Below, piece after piece: positions 9,002-20,640 of a DNA stretch of 64,000 nucleotides. Position 1 is the first letter of the stretch, and every line of letters starts with the position of its first letter. The DNA lies in the NCBI GenBank assembly GCA_910591455.2, contig OU342818.1, positions 22,544,771 through 22,608,770 of the forward strand. Direction: 5' to 3'. The position numbers and the translations under genes are program-made. The notes under the pieces are model-generated. The model was not told the DNA's origin, searched no databases, and was given only the letters and a program-made list of their open reading frames with translations. Source of the stretch: Pholis gunnellus. Its lineage: Eukaryota > Chordata > Actinopteri > Perciformes > Pholidae.

Positions 9002-9659
9002 TAAATAGTGAACAGCAGCTCTGGGAAGTCAACTGCTTTTGTTTGTACATCTGCAGTAGCTTTAAGATGCTTGTTTGTATATTATTATTTGTACAACTTG
9101 TTTTTATGAAGATGGATTTTTGTCTGGTTTAATATGTGATAGGAAGTGACCAGGAGACCAATGTTGCTCTGGGGACATATTTAGCCGGTGCCAGTGTTGG
9201 CAACTTTGCGACTCTCTCGCTAAATCTGGCGACTTTCCAAACCCTCATGGTGACTTTTTTTGTAAAAAGCAACTAGTGACAAATCTAGCGACTTGTTATG
9301 GTGTTATTGGAGACTTCTGGTGTTTTGACGTTAAAGCACGTATGTTCTGCACTATCGTAAACGAGCAGCGGGAGCTGCCGTGAGCCCTTCCTCCGCCGCC
9401 CACAGAAGCCTCGCGCAGCAGTCAGAGCAGAGAGGAGACGCACTCTATCTATAGGTGTTGGCTTCATTTTTGCACAAAACAAGTAATAACCGTAGCTGTG
9501 TTTCAGCTGCAGGACAGCAGTGAAGGCCCAGGTATAAAATGCACGGCCCACCACTGTATAAATCTAATTCTTGTTCAGGTGAGACAGAAAAAGTGACACC
9601 ACTGTTGGGTTGCTGTTGAATTTTGGGATATTGTGATGAAATGACACACCTCCATCTAG

Positions 9660-10150
9660 ATCAGAATCAGAAACTGTTTATTGCCAATGTATGTTGCACA
9701 TACAAGGAAGTTGTCATGGCGGGTGGTGCATAACATTAAACAATCAACAACAATCAACACAGTACAAGAAATAGAAACATGTTACAATTGACAATAGAAT
9801 ATAAAAGAATATAAAATAAAGTGCACAACAAACAGATAACAGTACTATAAACAAGTATGATAAAGTGTAATGTAAAGTGTCAAGTGTGTTTAAATGAAGA
9901 AACAGGGAAGGGATGTGCAGAGGAGTGACCAGTAAGAAAATGTCCTGGGGATGACAGAGTCAGTGGGGGTCCCGGGCTTTGTTGATGAACCCGACTGCCG
10001 ATGGGAAGAAACTGTTCATGTGGCGTGAGGTCTTGGTCCTGATGGACCTCAGCCTCCTGCCAGATGGAAGGGGCACAGTTTGTGTCCAGGGTGAGAGGGC
10101 TCAGCTACAATCTTTCTTGCTCGCTTCAGGGTCCTTGAAGCGAACAAGTA
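9660..10150 (-). mobile_element. Retroelement 3' region, inverted
   Basis: On the minus strand the 3' end reads ACAAGGAAA-like leader sequence, TGCAACATACATTGGCAATA, then AACAGTTTCTGATTCTGATC, the usual end of several teleost non-LTR elements. The 5' portion (9960-10140) matches a widely dispersed fish repeat with GGGAAGAAACTGTTCATGTG and CTCCTGCCAGATGGAAGG. No RT domain is present. It may be a LINE 3' UTR or a SINE-like derivative. Confidence 0.55.
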
Positions 10151-12679
10151 TGTATCAACTAAAGCTGTAATATGACTGAAAAATGAATTAACCGCAGCTG
10201 TCATTACTAAGTTTAATAGTTGCTACTACTGTATCATTTACCTTTGCAGATCTATGCACCACTCTTGGAAGCAGCTTTATTCACTTTGTGCAGCACTTTT
10301 TAATTAGAAAGAATATTTTATACGGATACCTGTTTTACACCAAACCTATGGAATTTCTACAGCTGCAGCTTCTATTTACAATCCATCTAATGCGCTGATA
10401 TGATCACTTTAATGCTGTGGACAAAAGTTAGTGTGCCATTAGGCAGCACAAGAAGTCTTTCTTCAAGAAGAATAGTCAAATCTGTAAATTTCAGGCCATT
10501 TTGGGGCGTACCGAAAATGAGACTGCATTGGAGCTCCAATCCTTTTCGCACCACAGTTTGTCTAATTACAGAGCTGATTTATTTGCCCCCATTATTTAAT
10601 CTCAAGCCCTAGCCACATTGGTCCTGATGAAAACAGTGATTATCGCCCAAGTACGGGCCACGCCAAGACTTTCATTGCACCGAAAAAAGAGAGGAATTGT
10701 TCAAAAGATGCAGGGAGACTGAGCGGGGTGGTGCGATTCCTCCATCAACTGACCTTGGGGAGTGTTTCCAACATCATCTCTCTCTTTATTGACCGCATAT
10801 GGCCGAGCACCCGTGCCTTCCCCTCGCTTCAGAAAACACCTGCTCAAAACAGAGATACCATACGGTTGCTCTACTGCCTGGACCGCACTGGACTGGGCCT
10901 TTGTTTTGTCTTTACTGCTCAAACACACACTAGTCAATGACCCGTCCCCTCTCCTGTCGCTGCAGGATTGCTGTAACTGGAGCTTTCTAAGCGGATTCTT
11001 TATACATGTACATAAAAACGTCAACACCCAACAATATATGAAGTATCAATAGTAGTAGTTATATGACTTTTTTTGTACTGCTGTCACACTGCAGCCTGAA
11101 CCGTGTGTGATGAATTTTGGACCTTTTCTTGAGGAAGAAAAAAGCCTGCAGCTCTTTGAAGGATAAAGGAAGTGAAAATATGCCTCCAGTTCAGGGTGAA
11201 AGATGTGTAGATCTGCTGACTGTAGAGGCAGTTGAAGGAGTTTTGTCTGCACTGTTGTGATCATGAAACCAGTCGGTGTAAGAGGGCATCAAAATGTCTG
11301 GTACTTGAATCTGGACTCCCCTCGGATGCACATCTTGTGGTCTCTGTGTCATGTCGCTGCCGCCTTTACTTGGACTTAAAATGACTCAGTGTCAAGAGGG
11401 AAGAGCTCTTGGAATGTTTCACACACTTTTAGACAATGCAGCCCACTTAACTCATTTGACTCAAACGGACACAGCTTTGCCTGTAGCGCGTTGCATTCTC
11501 AGGCTCATTTCACACAGGCTCGCGTAATTATTTGTAATAACAGGGCTCACCACTTACTTTCAAAAGGGCAACTAGGCATCAACTTTGTTTGTCGAAACTA
11601 AATACGGTTGTCATTTATAGTCACCTGCTATTTTAAGTTACAAAGATACTATGCACTTATACATCCGCTTAAGGAAAATAAAAGCTTTATTAGAGCAACC
11701 GAACAAAAGTCTTTGTGGTTGGTGTTTTTTTAAATTCTGATACAGAATTTTAATCTTGAGTATTATCAGTTAACGTGTCCACCATCATATCCAAACATAT
11801 AAAATAAATTAAATGCAGCTGGACCTTTGTGCTGATTCCCACCACAGATCCATTGGCCCCTCAGCATTGACATCTTGGATTGTGGGTCCCTATAAAGTGA
11901 CACCAACATCAACTTGTCCATCAGTTGCGCTTTCAGAGATGACCCCCAATCTGTCTCTCACATCCAGCTAAAGAGACTGGGAGAGCCAACACCACATCAT
12001 GTTGCATCACAATTTGAGCAGTACATATTAAACATCTATTTATTTTGGGCTGTTTGCTGTCCCTATTTTCTATATGTTAAAAAGTGATTGCCACTTATAA
12101 CTGCAACCAAAGACCAAGAATTGGTTGCTAATTTACTTTGGAATGCCAATCAGAGGCCAGTTTCACCATTTTTCACAATGGGTATAGCTGTTAGAAGGTG
12201 TCTGGCTCTACAGCCATCTTTGTCTAACAAGACTGTGGTTCCATTTCAATAAGCACACTCGCAGTATTTGCATACTTGTGTAACTGATTTCCGGTGACCG
12301 CCTTGTTTAATTGTCTAGAAACACGTACACCAACTGCACATAATTGAGACATGATATAGCGAATGGTTTCTTTCATTCATAAACAATATCAGATATGGGG
12401 TATCAAGATGCAATCTCATCAAGAAGAATATATTTTTTCATACTAAGTAATATGTTCTACCATAACCTTTTATTGTTTAGACATGAGTAATTATAAACAG
12501 ACTGAATCAAGCATCATAAATGCCAATTTCGTTGACCATGGTTATTTGTCGGTCTCTAAACAAGTTTAAAGGTGCATTACCGTCTACCTACTGATAGACT
12601 GCAAATTAGCATTATCTTTAATAGCAAGTGGGGGACAACTCCAAAATAAGTCCAATTATATAAAAGTCCATAAGAATCA
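10151..12679. other. Unassigned; 10480-10800 looks non-repetitive
   Basis: No gene recognised. The part 10480-10800 has balanced composition, no simple repeats and no similarity to other parts of this window, so it is a candidate conserved non-coding block. The remainder is AT-rich and featureless to me. Confidence 0.4.
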
Positions 12680-12830
12680 CTCATTTCAAGTCTTCTTCAA
12701 TACAGCATGATGTTCATTTAGTATATGATGGTCCATTTAGAGTCAAACAGACCATAAAGCAGAGTATGCTTCAGGGCGGGGCTACCATGTGATTGACAGG
12801 TCTCTACCACAGCATTGTCCTGTCTGGATT
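12680..12830 (+). repeat. Dispersed repeat R2, copy 1 (unoccupied site)
   Basis: Matches 15800-15849 plus 16440-16510: CAATACAGCATGATGTTCAT, TGATGGTCCATTTAGAGTCA, CATAAAGCAGAGTATG, GTGATTGACAGGT. Here ATTTAGAG (12735-12742) is continuous, whereas the second copy carries a hAT insertion exactly there. Confidence 0.75.
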
Positions 12831-13149
12831 TGTCCATGTTTTCGTCTTAGAACTTTCACCATTTCATTTTTTGTGTTTTCAGTTCAATTCTAACATTTTA
12901 GTGGCCTAAAAATGTCTAATTCAGTGTTTGGTTGTAATTAGCTGCAATATATACTGTGTGTATATATATATGGTATAAAGTTTATCATAGTCACCATGTT
13001 AGTTTAGGATGTTAGCATGCCGACATTTGTTAATCAGAACTAAACATTAAAGGTTTACTACATGATATTCTATTACAAAAATATTGCTACAAACAACGCA
13101 AAGATATATTTATGTCCACCTGAGCAGAGAATAAAGTCACTCTTCCTCT

Positions 13150-13262
13150 GTGTGTGTTGTTAGCACCGTTAGCTGCGAGCTGCCGGCTCTGCTGTTGCCA
13201 TGTTCAGAGCTGTATGGAGGCAATAGATAGACTCGGAATTTTGAATTTAGCACCTTTGAGGG
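13150..13262 (+). repeat. Dispersed repeat R3, copy 1
   Basis: Resembles 38365-38480: GTTAGC-rich start, then GCCATGTT, GCTGTATG..GG, ATAGATA, CTC.GAAT and a CACCTTTGAG-type end. No coding content. Confidence 0.5.
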
Positions 13263-13264
13263 CA

Positions 13265-14434
13265 GCTGGGGCTGATAGAAATTTTATTAGTTCTGCAGGT
13301 ATTTTGTTTTAAACCCAAGCGAAGAACAAATTTAAATTCTGAATGACAGCACTAGATGAAAAGTCAAAGGGTCGCCAAAGTTATAACGATTCATCTTGCA
13401 TCTAACATCAATGTCTGTAACAAATTTGAATGCCAATCAATCCAATCGTGTGACATTTTAGTCCAAACCAGAAATGTTAACACACTGGTACTTCTGGATG
13501 GAGATGTAGGCGATCACCCAAGTCATTAGGAGATACCTGGGAATCACACATTTCTGACCCTTTTACTGGACCAAAGTAGTGGACATACCGACTAACTCAC
13601 GTTGCCATAAAACATTCATGTTGCAATGTTGCAATTGATTGCTTACTGTCATATGGCAATGTGGGTTGCACATCTATTTGTATTTTATTTTAGGATAATT
13701 ACGTGTCCACCTAAATATTTACAGGGAAACACAATTATGAGCCTTGGCTTATCTCTCTGGTCTTGGGCTCACCTTGTTCTTGCCACCCTTTGGTGTCTTC
13801 TATGTTTTGTCTCCATTCATGAGACCTTTAGGAGAACTCAACAATAATATCATGATATCATACATCAAAAAGGAGATGGATGCAGCCGGCTTTGTAATAT
13901 GGCCTCCAGTCATGGCATCTACTCTGCCTGTAGGAAAGTGTGGCTATGGTAATCAAAGACAACAAACTTCTAAGCTAATGATTCACTGTAGCTGCTGCCA
14001 TTACACACCCACCTTCAACGTTAATAGATGCTAAGGGCTGGGGGCTTCTCCAAATATAAACCCATCTGGATGGAGGGAAAACAAGTGGATGACTCATCAG
14101 ATGATTTTCCATTGCTCAGGGCTCCAGGTCTTGAGCTCTTTCAACCGCTTATGCATCTGTGCAATGGCATCAGATACAAAGTTTTTCTGCGTGAGAGAGA
14201 TTGTGTTATTCAATACTTTTGTTATTATCAACGAATCCCATAAAAAAACCCAAACCAACAATGAAGTAATCCTACTAACAAGCCTGTCTGTGTACTCAGA
14301 TCTTTTTCTTCTGTGTTGTAGAGTCCAAAAACAATTAAAGACACATCAGTGAGCCACACCGTTGAACTGAGGGACTTGTTCCTTCTTTTCAATCAGGAGA
14401 GACATAGCCACTTGTCTATTGATATATAACTACG
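13265..14434. other. Unassigned
   Basis: Overlapping short ORFs here (about 13626-14352) show no domain and no codon-like pattern. Nothing else recognised. Confidence 0.45.
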
Positions 14435-14442
14435 TGGCAACT

Positions 14443-15587
14443 ATGGGGTCAGATCAGTCTCAATAATTGCAAATGCACACAGAAAGACTCACAAATGCAA
14501 ACAGAACAATTCACAAATATATCCGATTTACAAATGCACGCAGAACAATTCACAAATACATTCCAACGCACAAATAAATAAATTACGATTTATATAAATG
14601 TAAAAGCTCTGCGATACCTCATATCAGTAGAGACCGGACCAAACTATGTGTGTGTAAACCATATGGTACAAACAATGAGGCCACGAGGCTGCCAGTGTAA
14701 TGCTGCGTTCACACTAAACGCGATTCGCGCCGCGTTAATCGCGTTATTCGCGCCGCCTGTCTCCCCGGGGGACTATTTGTGTTCAATCGCGTGAATCGGT
14801 GAATCGCGCTGGACGCGCCGGAGTAGAAAGCCGTTCAACTGTGGAAAAAATAACCTCTATTTCTGCTTAGTATGTGTTGTGGAAGTAAGTCCCAGATATC
14901 ACGGGGAACTAAACGGCGTCATGTCTGGTTCATAACATAGTCCGGAGGAGCTCCGTGGATTTCATCGAACTGTATTCACTGTGTCTAGCAAGCCACACGT
15001 CGGCTGTTTACCACAGCTGTATGACAACATAAAGTGATTTAACGGCAATAAACCAACAAAAAGGAACTCCAAAATAACATTTATACACATAGTTTGGTCC
15101 GGTCTCTACTGATATGAGGTATCGTAGAGCTCTGGGTGAACATCGACGGCTACAATATTTATTTCCTGATTCAACAAAGCTGCCAGTCTCGTGGGGAGGG
15201 GAGGGGGGAGCTGCGCTCATGTGATTGGTTGAAAATGAGGCTGACATCTGATTGGCTACAGATAGGTCTATGTTGAAAAAAACGCATTTGTGAATCCAGC
15301 GACGTGAGATGAGTCTCATAAATCCACAAATAAATGTGAAGCGATTTACAAATAAATGCAGTGCGATCCACAAATAAATACATACAAATCCACAAACAAA
15401 TGCAGAAATATATTTGTGATTTTTTTTTACATTTATATAAATCGTAATTTATTTATTTGTGCATTGGAATGTATTTGTGAATTGTTCTGCGTGCATTTGT
15501 AAATCGAATATATTTGTGAATTGTTCTGCGTGCATTTGTGAGTCTTTCTGTGTGCATTTGCAATTATTGAGACTGATCTGACCCCAT
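14443..15587. mobile_element. Long-inverted-repeat element, decayed copy
   Basis: Starts ATGGGGTCAGATCAGTCTCA and ends with its complement, the same terminus as the palindrome at 45900-47754. The left arm has lost the segment between the ATATAAATGTAAAA block and GCGATACCTCATATC (about 14600-14607), so only its outer 155 bp pair with the right end. The right arm keeps the CACAAAT/ATTTGTG subterminal repeats. The centre is the CGCG-rich unit. No clean 8-bp duplication is visible (TGGCAACT left, ACGCAAAC right), consistent with an older insertion. Confidence 0.8.
14707..15078 (+). mobile_element. CGCG-rich DNA element inside the decayed long-repeat element
   Basis: Same unit as 141-532 in opposite orientation: GTTCACACTAAACGCGATTC at the left, AGTCCGGAGGAGCTCCGTGG in the middle, CAATAAACCAACAAAAAGGA and AATAAC at the right. 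Confidence 0.65.
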
Positions 15588-15849
15588 ACGCAAACTCCGT
15601 TCTGAAAAGTGAAGCAAATGCTAAAACACATTCAACTTCCATTCTCTATAATGGCCATCAGGGTGCCAGTCCTCTGGTTACAAAAATAAATCTGGTTGTA
15701 TAGAAGTCTATGAGAAAATGACTCTACTTCTCTCTTGATTTATTACCTCGGTAAACATTGTAAACATGAGTTTATGGTCTCAATCTCTAGTTTGAAGTCT
15801 TATTCAATACAGCATGACGTTCATTTAGTAAATGATGGTCCATTTAGAG

Positions 15850-16439
15850 CAGTGGTTCTCAACTGGTCTGGCTGCGGGACCCGCCATCACCCCTTAATGA
15901 CAAGCCGCAACCCTAATCGAGGAAAATGTTGAACTTCTCAAATGTTTTTAATGAAAAGATGGTGCAGTTTGAACCTGAGCTGAAAATGTCCTCTGCAGTC
16001 ACAGTGTAAGGAGCTCTCTTGTGCAGATAAATTGTTCCTGTAAGTCCCCGTCCCACACGTTTCATGTAAACGAGTAAAACTGCTTTGTTTGTTATGTCTG
16101 TAGATTCATCCATTTGTAATGCAAAATGACCACTTGCCTTAATTCGAGCTGTGGTCTGTTGTTTGATGTCATCCGACATGTCTTCAATTCGCCTACTTAT
16201 AGTGTCATTTGACAGAGGTATACTTTTCAGTTTATCCCCTGCTGATATTAGCATTACAAGGCATTAACGCCAAATATTGTTAAGGACTGTGAATAGACGG
16301 CACTCCGCTGCATAAAAAATCCCTGTCACAATAAAAGTACAGGATTTATTTAATTTTTTAATAGGCAAAGGCCCGCGACCCACTGAAAACGGGTCCGCGA
16401 CCCACTTTTGGGTTGCGACACACCAGTTGAGAATCACTG
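15850..16439 (-). mobile_element. hAT derivative (590 bp) in R2
   Basis: Begins CAGTGGTTCTCAACTGGTCT and ends CCAGTTGAGAATCACTG. The flanking 8-bp duplication is ATTTAGAG (15842-15849) and CTTTAGAG (16440-16447), seven of eight bases matching, and the unoccupied paralogue at 12735-12742 confirms the site. It keeps part of a transposase gene on the minus strand. Confidence 0.9.
15913..16254 (-). pseudogene. hAT transposase fragment (ZBED5/FAM200-like)
   Basis: The frame reads IPLSNDTISRRIEDMSDDIK, then HFALQMDESTDITNKAVLLV and YMKRVGRGLTGTIYLHK. These are typical of the central catalytic region of the hAT family that gave rise to ZBED5 and FAM200-like host genes; the DESTD segment holds the first acidic catalytic residue. 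The BED finger upstream and the rest of the RNase H fold and dimerisation domain are missing. It is a fragment with no sign of host use. Confidence 0.85.
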
Positions 16440-16544
16440 CTTTAGAGTCAAATAGACCATAAAGCAGAGTATGATTTAGGGCAGGCTACCGTGTGATTGA
16501 CAGGTCAGTACGGCTACCAGAGCTGTGCAGCCCCTCTATGTCAC

Positions 16545-16625
16545 TCCTACTTAGTCCAAATATGGTCACTTCCAAGATGGAGATTGTCAAAATACCAAAT
16601 TCAGGCCTTAAAATTATACAATCCA
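16545..16625 (+). repeat. R2-associated segment shared with 26065-26150
   Basis: GTCCAAATATGGTCACTTC, AAGATGG, CAAAAT.CCAAA.TC and GGC(C)TT.AAA are shared with 26065-26150. Confidence 0.55.
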
Positions 16626-16709
16626 TGTATATAACCCACATAATCTTGAGCCAGGATGTGCAGGGCTGCAGCTAAGGAGGTCAGGTGATAAAGTATGTAG
16701 AGTGACACA

Positions 16710-16990
16710 GTTTGTAGGGAGAAGATCGGGCAGGTGGACAGGTAAAAAAAAACACAGGACTTTCGCCAAGATTATGTTCAGTGCGAAAGTCAATGTTGAC
16801 TTATTCTAACTTTTTAAGTAGGCTACTTAACTAATGCCACATGCATAAATTACGTAACAAACCCACTTATTTTGCGTAACAAACTTATTTGAACCCAAAT
16901 CACAACCTTTCCTAAACCTAACTTAGTAGTTTTGTTGCCTAAACTGCGCAAGCCTGTGCAGGGGCACTGTACAAGTCCATTTACACCAGA
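16710..16990 (+). repeat. Dispersed repeat R1, copy 3
   Basis: Carries AACACAGGACTTTCG, GTAACAAACCCACTTATTTT, AACCTTTCCTAAACCTAACT and AGTTTTGTTGCCTAAAC, the inverted form of copy 2. Confidence 0.65.
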
Positions 16991-17440
16991 GCTGCCACCC
17001 GCTCTACTCCCTAGCAGCAGGGAGTGAGGGGGAGAGACTGCAGAATGTGCTAGGTAGCTAATTATTGTCTCATTTGTGGTCTCATAGTAAAATTCATCAA
17101 ATTCAGTGCCCCATGTTGCTATTTTCCAAGCTATAGCTGTCATAGGGATTCTAAATTTAAAAGTTTTGAGAGAGGACGCAAAAATATTTGTCTTTTTTTT
17201 CACCCATCCTTTTTTTCTCTTTTTTTTTGTCCCCTTAGGGGCTCTGGAAATGTCTGTGACAAGCCGCCAGTTTTGTAAGAATTCTTGTAAGTCTGAGAAC
17301 CACACTATTTGCCCATTTGTCCTATTTGGGTCTCTGTTTATTGCCGCAGATTGCCTCCCTCTCTCCTCTAGCCTCATCATGCACTCTCGCCCCCTCTTCT
17401 CCTCTGCGTCTGCCAGCCAGACGCTCTCAATATAGCTCTG
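16991..17440. other. Unassigned
   Basis: Mixed composition with T runs near 17195 and 17218. No gene recognised. Confidence 0.45.
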
Positions 17441-17930
17441 CTCATAAACACAGAGACAGAGAGAGAGAGAAGGAGGCAGCGAGAGAGTGAGAAAAAGGCT
17501 CCTGTGACAGTAATAAAAATGAGTGAGGGGCAGGGGAAAGATGGAGATTGGGGTGAATGAGTGGGTGGAGAGAAGGAGGGAGGAGAGGACACACTCATGT
17601 AGAGCGGACCCGTGTGTGTGTGTGTGTGTGACAGAGAGAGCAATGCAGAGTGGGAGATGAATCAAGCAAAGCAGGGAGATACGGCAATGAGCAAGACAGT
17701 GGGAGAGAGAAAAGAAAGATGAGAGGAAGGGGGGGTAGCAAAAAAAAATGACGCAAGACAGCAGGAGAGAGGAGGCTGAGAAAATGAGAGACGGAGACAA
17801 GAAAACAGACTGGAGTGAAGCGATGGAAGGGTAGAAGGAGGAGAGGGTTGGGGCGAGAGAGAGCTTGGGAAAGGAAAAGGAGTGATGGAAAGGAGAGCAA
17901 GACGCAAGAAGATATCAGGGCTTCTCAGTG
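17441..17930. repeat. Long polypurine tract with GT run
   Basis: About 490 bp strongly biased to G and A on the plus strand (GAGAGA, AGGAGG, GGAAAGG), interrupted by a (GT) run at 17612-17631. The long minus-strand frames here are a product of this bias. Confidence 0.85.
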
Positions 17931-18001
17931 AGGTATAGCTTTGAAGGCCTGGCTGGCCTACTTTAACCACTCATAAATAATACATCTTATGGCTAGAGGG
18001 A

Positions 18002-18034
<33 letters not shown>

Positions 18035-19713
18035 CACATATACTCACCTCTCAAACATTACCTGATGTGTTTGACAGGCATGAATGACACAATGGCACAA
18101 TAATCAAATATGTGTCGGTGCTGCACACAAACTTAAAATGCTTTGGTCATAATGTATTCAGCATGAAGCTCGCCTGATCAGTATTTTCTGTATTGACAAT
18201 AAATCAAATGACAATTCTTAATGTGACAGGAGTTGCTCGCAAATAGCAAAGCAGCAGATAATCACCATACGGCTCTACAGAGATCTTCTTACATAACAGA
18301 GATAAAAGTCAACTGTTGGACTTGTTGTCTGGTGGCCAGAAACATGACTTCAAATTAATGCTAGAGTTTTAGAGTCAGAACTTTTCTCATACTTGTATGA
18401 ATGAGGAAGTACATGCATGCATGTGCGTGATGCAATACAAAATCCCTGCAGATGATTTTTGACGTTGTGTTGATTGCAAGTAGTCCTCACCAGAAAAAAA
18501 CAACACCCGTAGAGGTTGTTAGCTTGTTGTTAGACGTCAACCTCTAGTGACCGTAGTGATTCTACGGGAGCAAAGGTGTATGTTACGTGTATGAAGACCG
18601 ACAAGGTCCAAGTAGGCAGGACGTTGGGGTGGATGGATGGGTCAAACAATCACAGGAAGTACTCCCATGATCTTTTCCCAGACATAACCAAGCAGTTTGA
18701 CAGTGATTGACAGTTGGTGGCGGTAACGCACCAAGAAATGTAGCCATTCACCACCAAAGGCAGGCGACTCCACAGACTACCTTCTGCAGTTGTAACCGAC
18801 TTGGATAGGGGCATTGAAGGGGACGACTCAGAGGATGCTTTTCCAGCATTTATTTGCCTCAACAATACAAAACACCATTGTGAGGAGAAAACGGGACTAC
18901 GGAAGCTTAGGAGGTGCAGAAGAGGTGAGACGTCATTTCCGGAGGAAACATTAATAAATAAATTAAATAACTCTAAATAAAAATAACTCATTAAGATAAA
19001 CTCCACACATACTGAACAGGATTGTTAAATGACAAACAAAATTCAAATATTACAAATTGGATATAATAAAGGACATTTTTAACTCCGTTACACAGTTTAA
19101 GCTGCAGGTATAGTGAAATGTTTAGTACCTGCATTAACTGATTTTGTAGCCATTTTTTTGGACAAAGCATTTATTTCAAGTTGAGCTCCTGGCCACCTAA
19201 CTGATATTCACTCTTTTAGCTTTGTTTTGGTCTCCACCAACTCCTGAGGGAAATATCTGGCTCTCTAGCTGCTAAATGCTCACTGGCTATCCTCTATCTT
19301 TGTCAGTGGTCTGTTTGGTTTGGGACAGGTAGTGTAAAGTGGGTTCATCAGAGTTTGTAATCCTGAAAACAACTACTTGCTGCTGCTGGAAACAATTTCA
19401 TGACAGAGTTAGCGAAGATGGTAAAGTAAGGCCAAAACAATGAGCTTAAGGATGCTAAAACGCTCTGAGGAGTTGAGTGGGATGGGGGAAAAAATCTCTG
19501 TGGGTTAATGTGATGCTACATGTAGTAAATTGATCCATTAATAGAAGTTGAGCAAACCGTTGGTTATTTAACTTCAATAACCTGGGCTCAAATCTATTAT
19601 CCCTCTGTAATCTGCTATATGTAAAAAAAAAAAAAATCTAAACATTACATTCAATAATGTAACTTCTTATGTTGACATCAGTTAGAAACTGCCACACTGA
19701 CCAATACCAATGC
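17931..19713. other. Unassigned, with (CA) run and an R1 scrap
   Basis: Contains a (CA)15 run at 18003-18032 and, at 18595-18665, a short R1 fragment (GGATGGATGGGTCAAACAAT). No coding signal found elsewhere. Confidence 0.5.
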
Positions 19714-20096
19714 TGTCACACCGTCAGTACTTTCCAAGACAGGGAGACAGCAGAAACAATGCAGTGATTTAATTCAGAAAATGCAACAAAGAACAAAAGA
19801 ACTGGCCTGGTATAAATAGGGACTGAGTAAGGGTGAAGTGGGAACAGGTGAACAGGAGCACAGGTAACTACAGGTGAAACTAATAAGGGCACTACAGACA
19901 ATCACACAGGCTGAGGAAACAGAAAAAGGCAGGAAGTTAAACAAGACGAGGCTCATGAGGAGTCAACTTCAAAATAAAAGCACGAAACACTAAACCTGGA
20001 TAAAAAACATGAAACAAAAAGAACAAAAACAGAAGAGACCAAAACACAGTCAAGTCTGAACATAGAAAGCCAGAGGGCATGAACCAGACTGTGACA
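19714..20096. mobile_element. Solo LTR candidate 1
   Basis: The segment begins TGTCACACCG and ends ACTGTGACA, giving TG...CA with 7-bp inverted ends (TGTCACA/TGTGACA), as in LTRs. TATAAATAGG (19811) and AATAAA (19973) are present on the plus strand. On the minus strand CTATTTATACC and an ATTAAA near the end give a more usual U3/R spacing, so orientation is unclear. No internal retroelement coding region adjoins it. No target duplication is evident. Confidence 0.5.
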
Positions 20097-20386
20097 AGAA
20101 GGGTATGATCCCTGTATAATATGTCATGTGTTTGTGTGTCTTTATTTAGCCAATCACGCCCAACTTCCCATTAACCTTGAACACATGTAAGACAGGTAGG
20201 TGTGAATGGCTGAGAGAGTAAGAGACAGACGGGGAGAGTGAGTGAGGGAACACAACATTGCAATACCGGCTACATGCTGGCTGGCAATCATAGCCTCTCT
20301 CCTCCTTGCTTGTGTTTCCTCCCTTGTTCCTCCCTCTGCCTCCTCATCTTCTGCAGACCTCCGGCCTCTCATCCCTCCTCCTCTTG

Positions 20387-20412
<26 letters not shown>
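20387..20412. repeat. (CT)13 microsatellite
   Basis: Uninterrupted CT run, flanked by CTGTCGCT repeats. Confidence 0.95.
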
Positions 20413-20420
<8 letters not shown>

Positions 20421-20467
20421 CTGTCGCTCTCGCAGGGGGTCCGGGCTATTGAGGTAGATATACACCT

Positions 20468-20640
20468 TAGCTGTCGGGCATCTATTTACACTTTTGCCCA
20501 GAAAATTGCATGCAGTGATGGCAGCAGAACTGGGGATAATTACAGCCATCACTGTCCCCATCTATGGAAATGATTGCCTCTGTCCAGGCCACAGCAACCA
20601 TAGGTATAAAGTATATAGTGCTTCCTTTGCTAATGTTAAC
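20468..20640. promoter_or_regulatory. Candidate conserved non-coding block
   Basis: A compact, non-repetitive stretch with balanced composition and homeodomain-type cores (GATAATTAC), an E-box-rich centre and a near-dyad GATGGC...GCCATC. Regulatory identity is inferred from texture only. Confidence 0.2.

Larger units (their letters stand above)
6767..9556 (+). mobile_element. hAT element, copy 1, carrying a Tc1 insertion
   Basis: The element begins CAGTGGTGGGTCGTCAGGGC and ends GGCCCACCACTG, and is flanked by a perfect 8-bp duplication, TATAAATC (6759-6766 and 9557-9564), diagnostic of hAT transposition. It spans 2790 bp, but 1576 bp of this is the nested Tc1 element and its TA, leaving about 1.2 kb of hAT. 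The left third and the TIRs match the copy at 31168-34022. The only coding remnant is the dimerisation domain near 7215-7425. It could not move without a transposase supplied in trans. Confidence 0.92.
15745..16640 (+). repeat. Dispersed repeat R2, copy 2, split by a hAT insertion
   Basis: The left part 15800-15849 and right part 16440-16510 join to give the sequence found uninterrupted at 12700-12830. The right side continues into GTCCAAATATGGTCACTTC, also found at 26065. Confidence 0.7.

Noticed and set aside
13626..14352. Overlapping short ORFs resembling membrane segments
   Set aside because: Hydrophobicity follows the T-rich composition; the frames overlap each other and show no conserved motif.
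16850..17800. 316-codon open frame on the minus strand
   Set aside because: It lies over a polypurine tract and part of repeat R1; the protein is low-complexity Ser/Leu/Pro with no domain. Strand bias removes stop codons.
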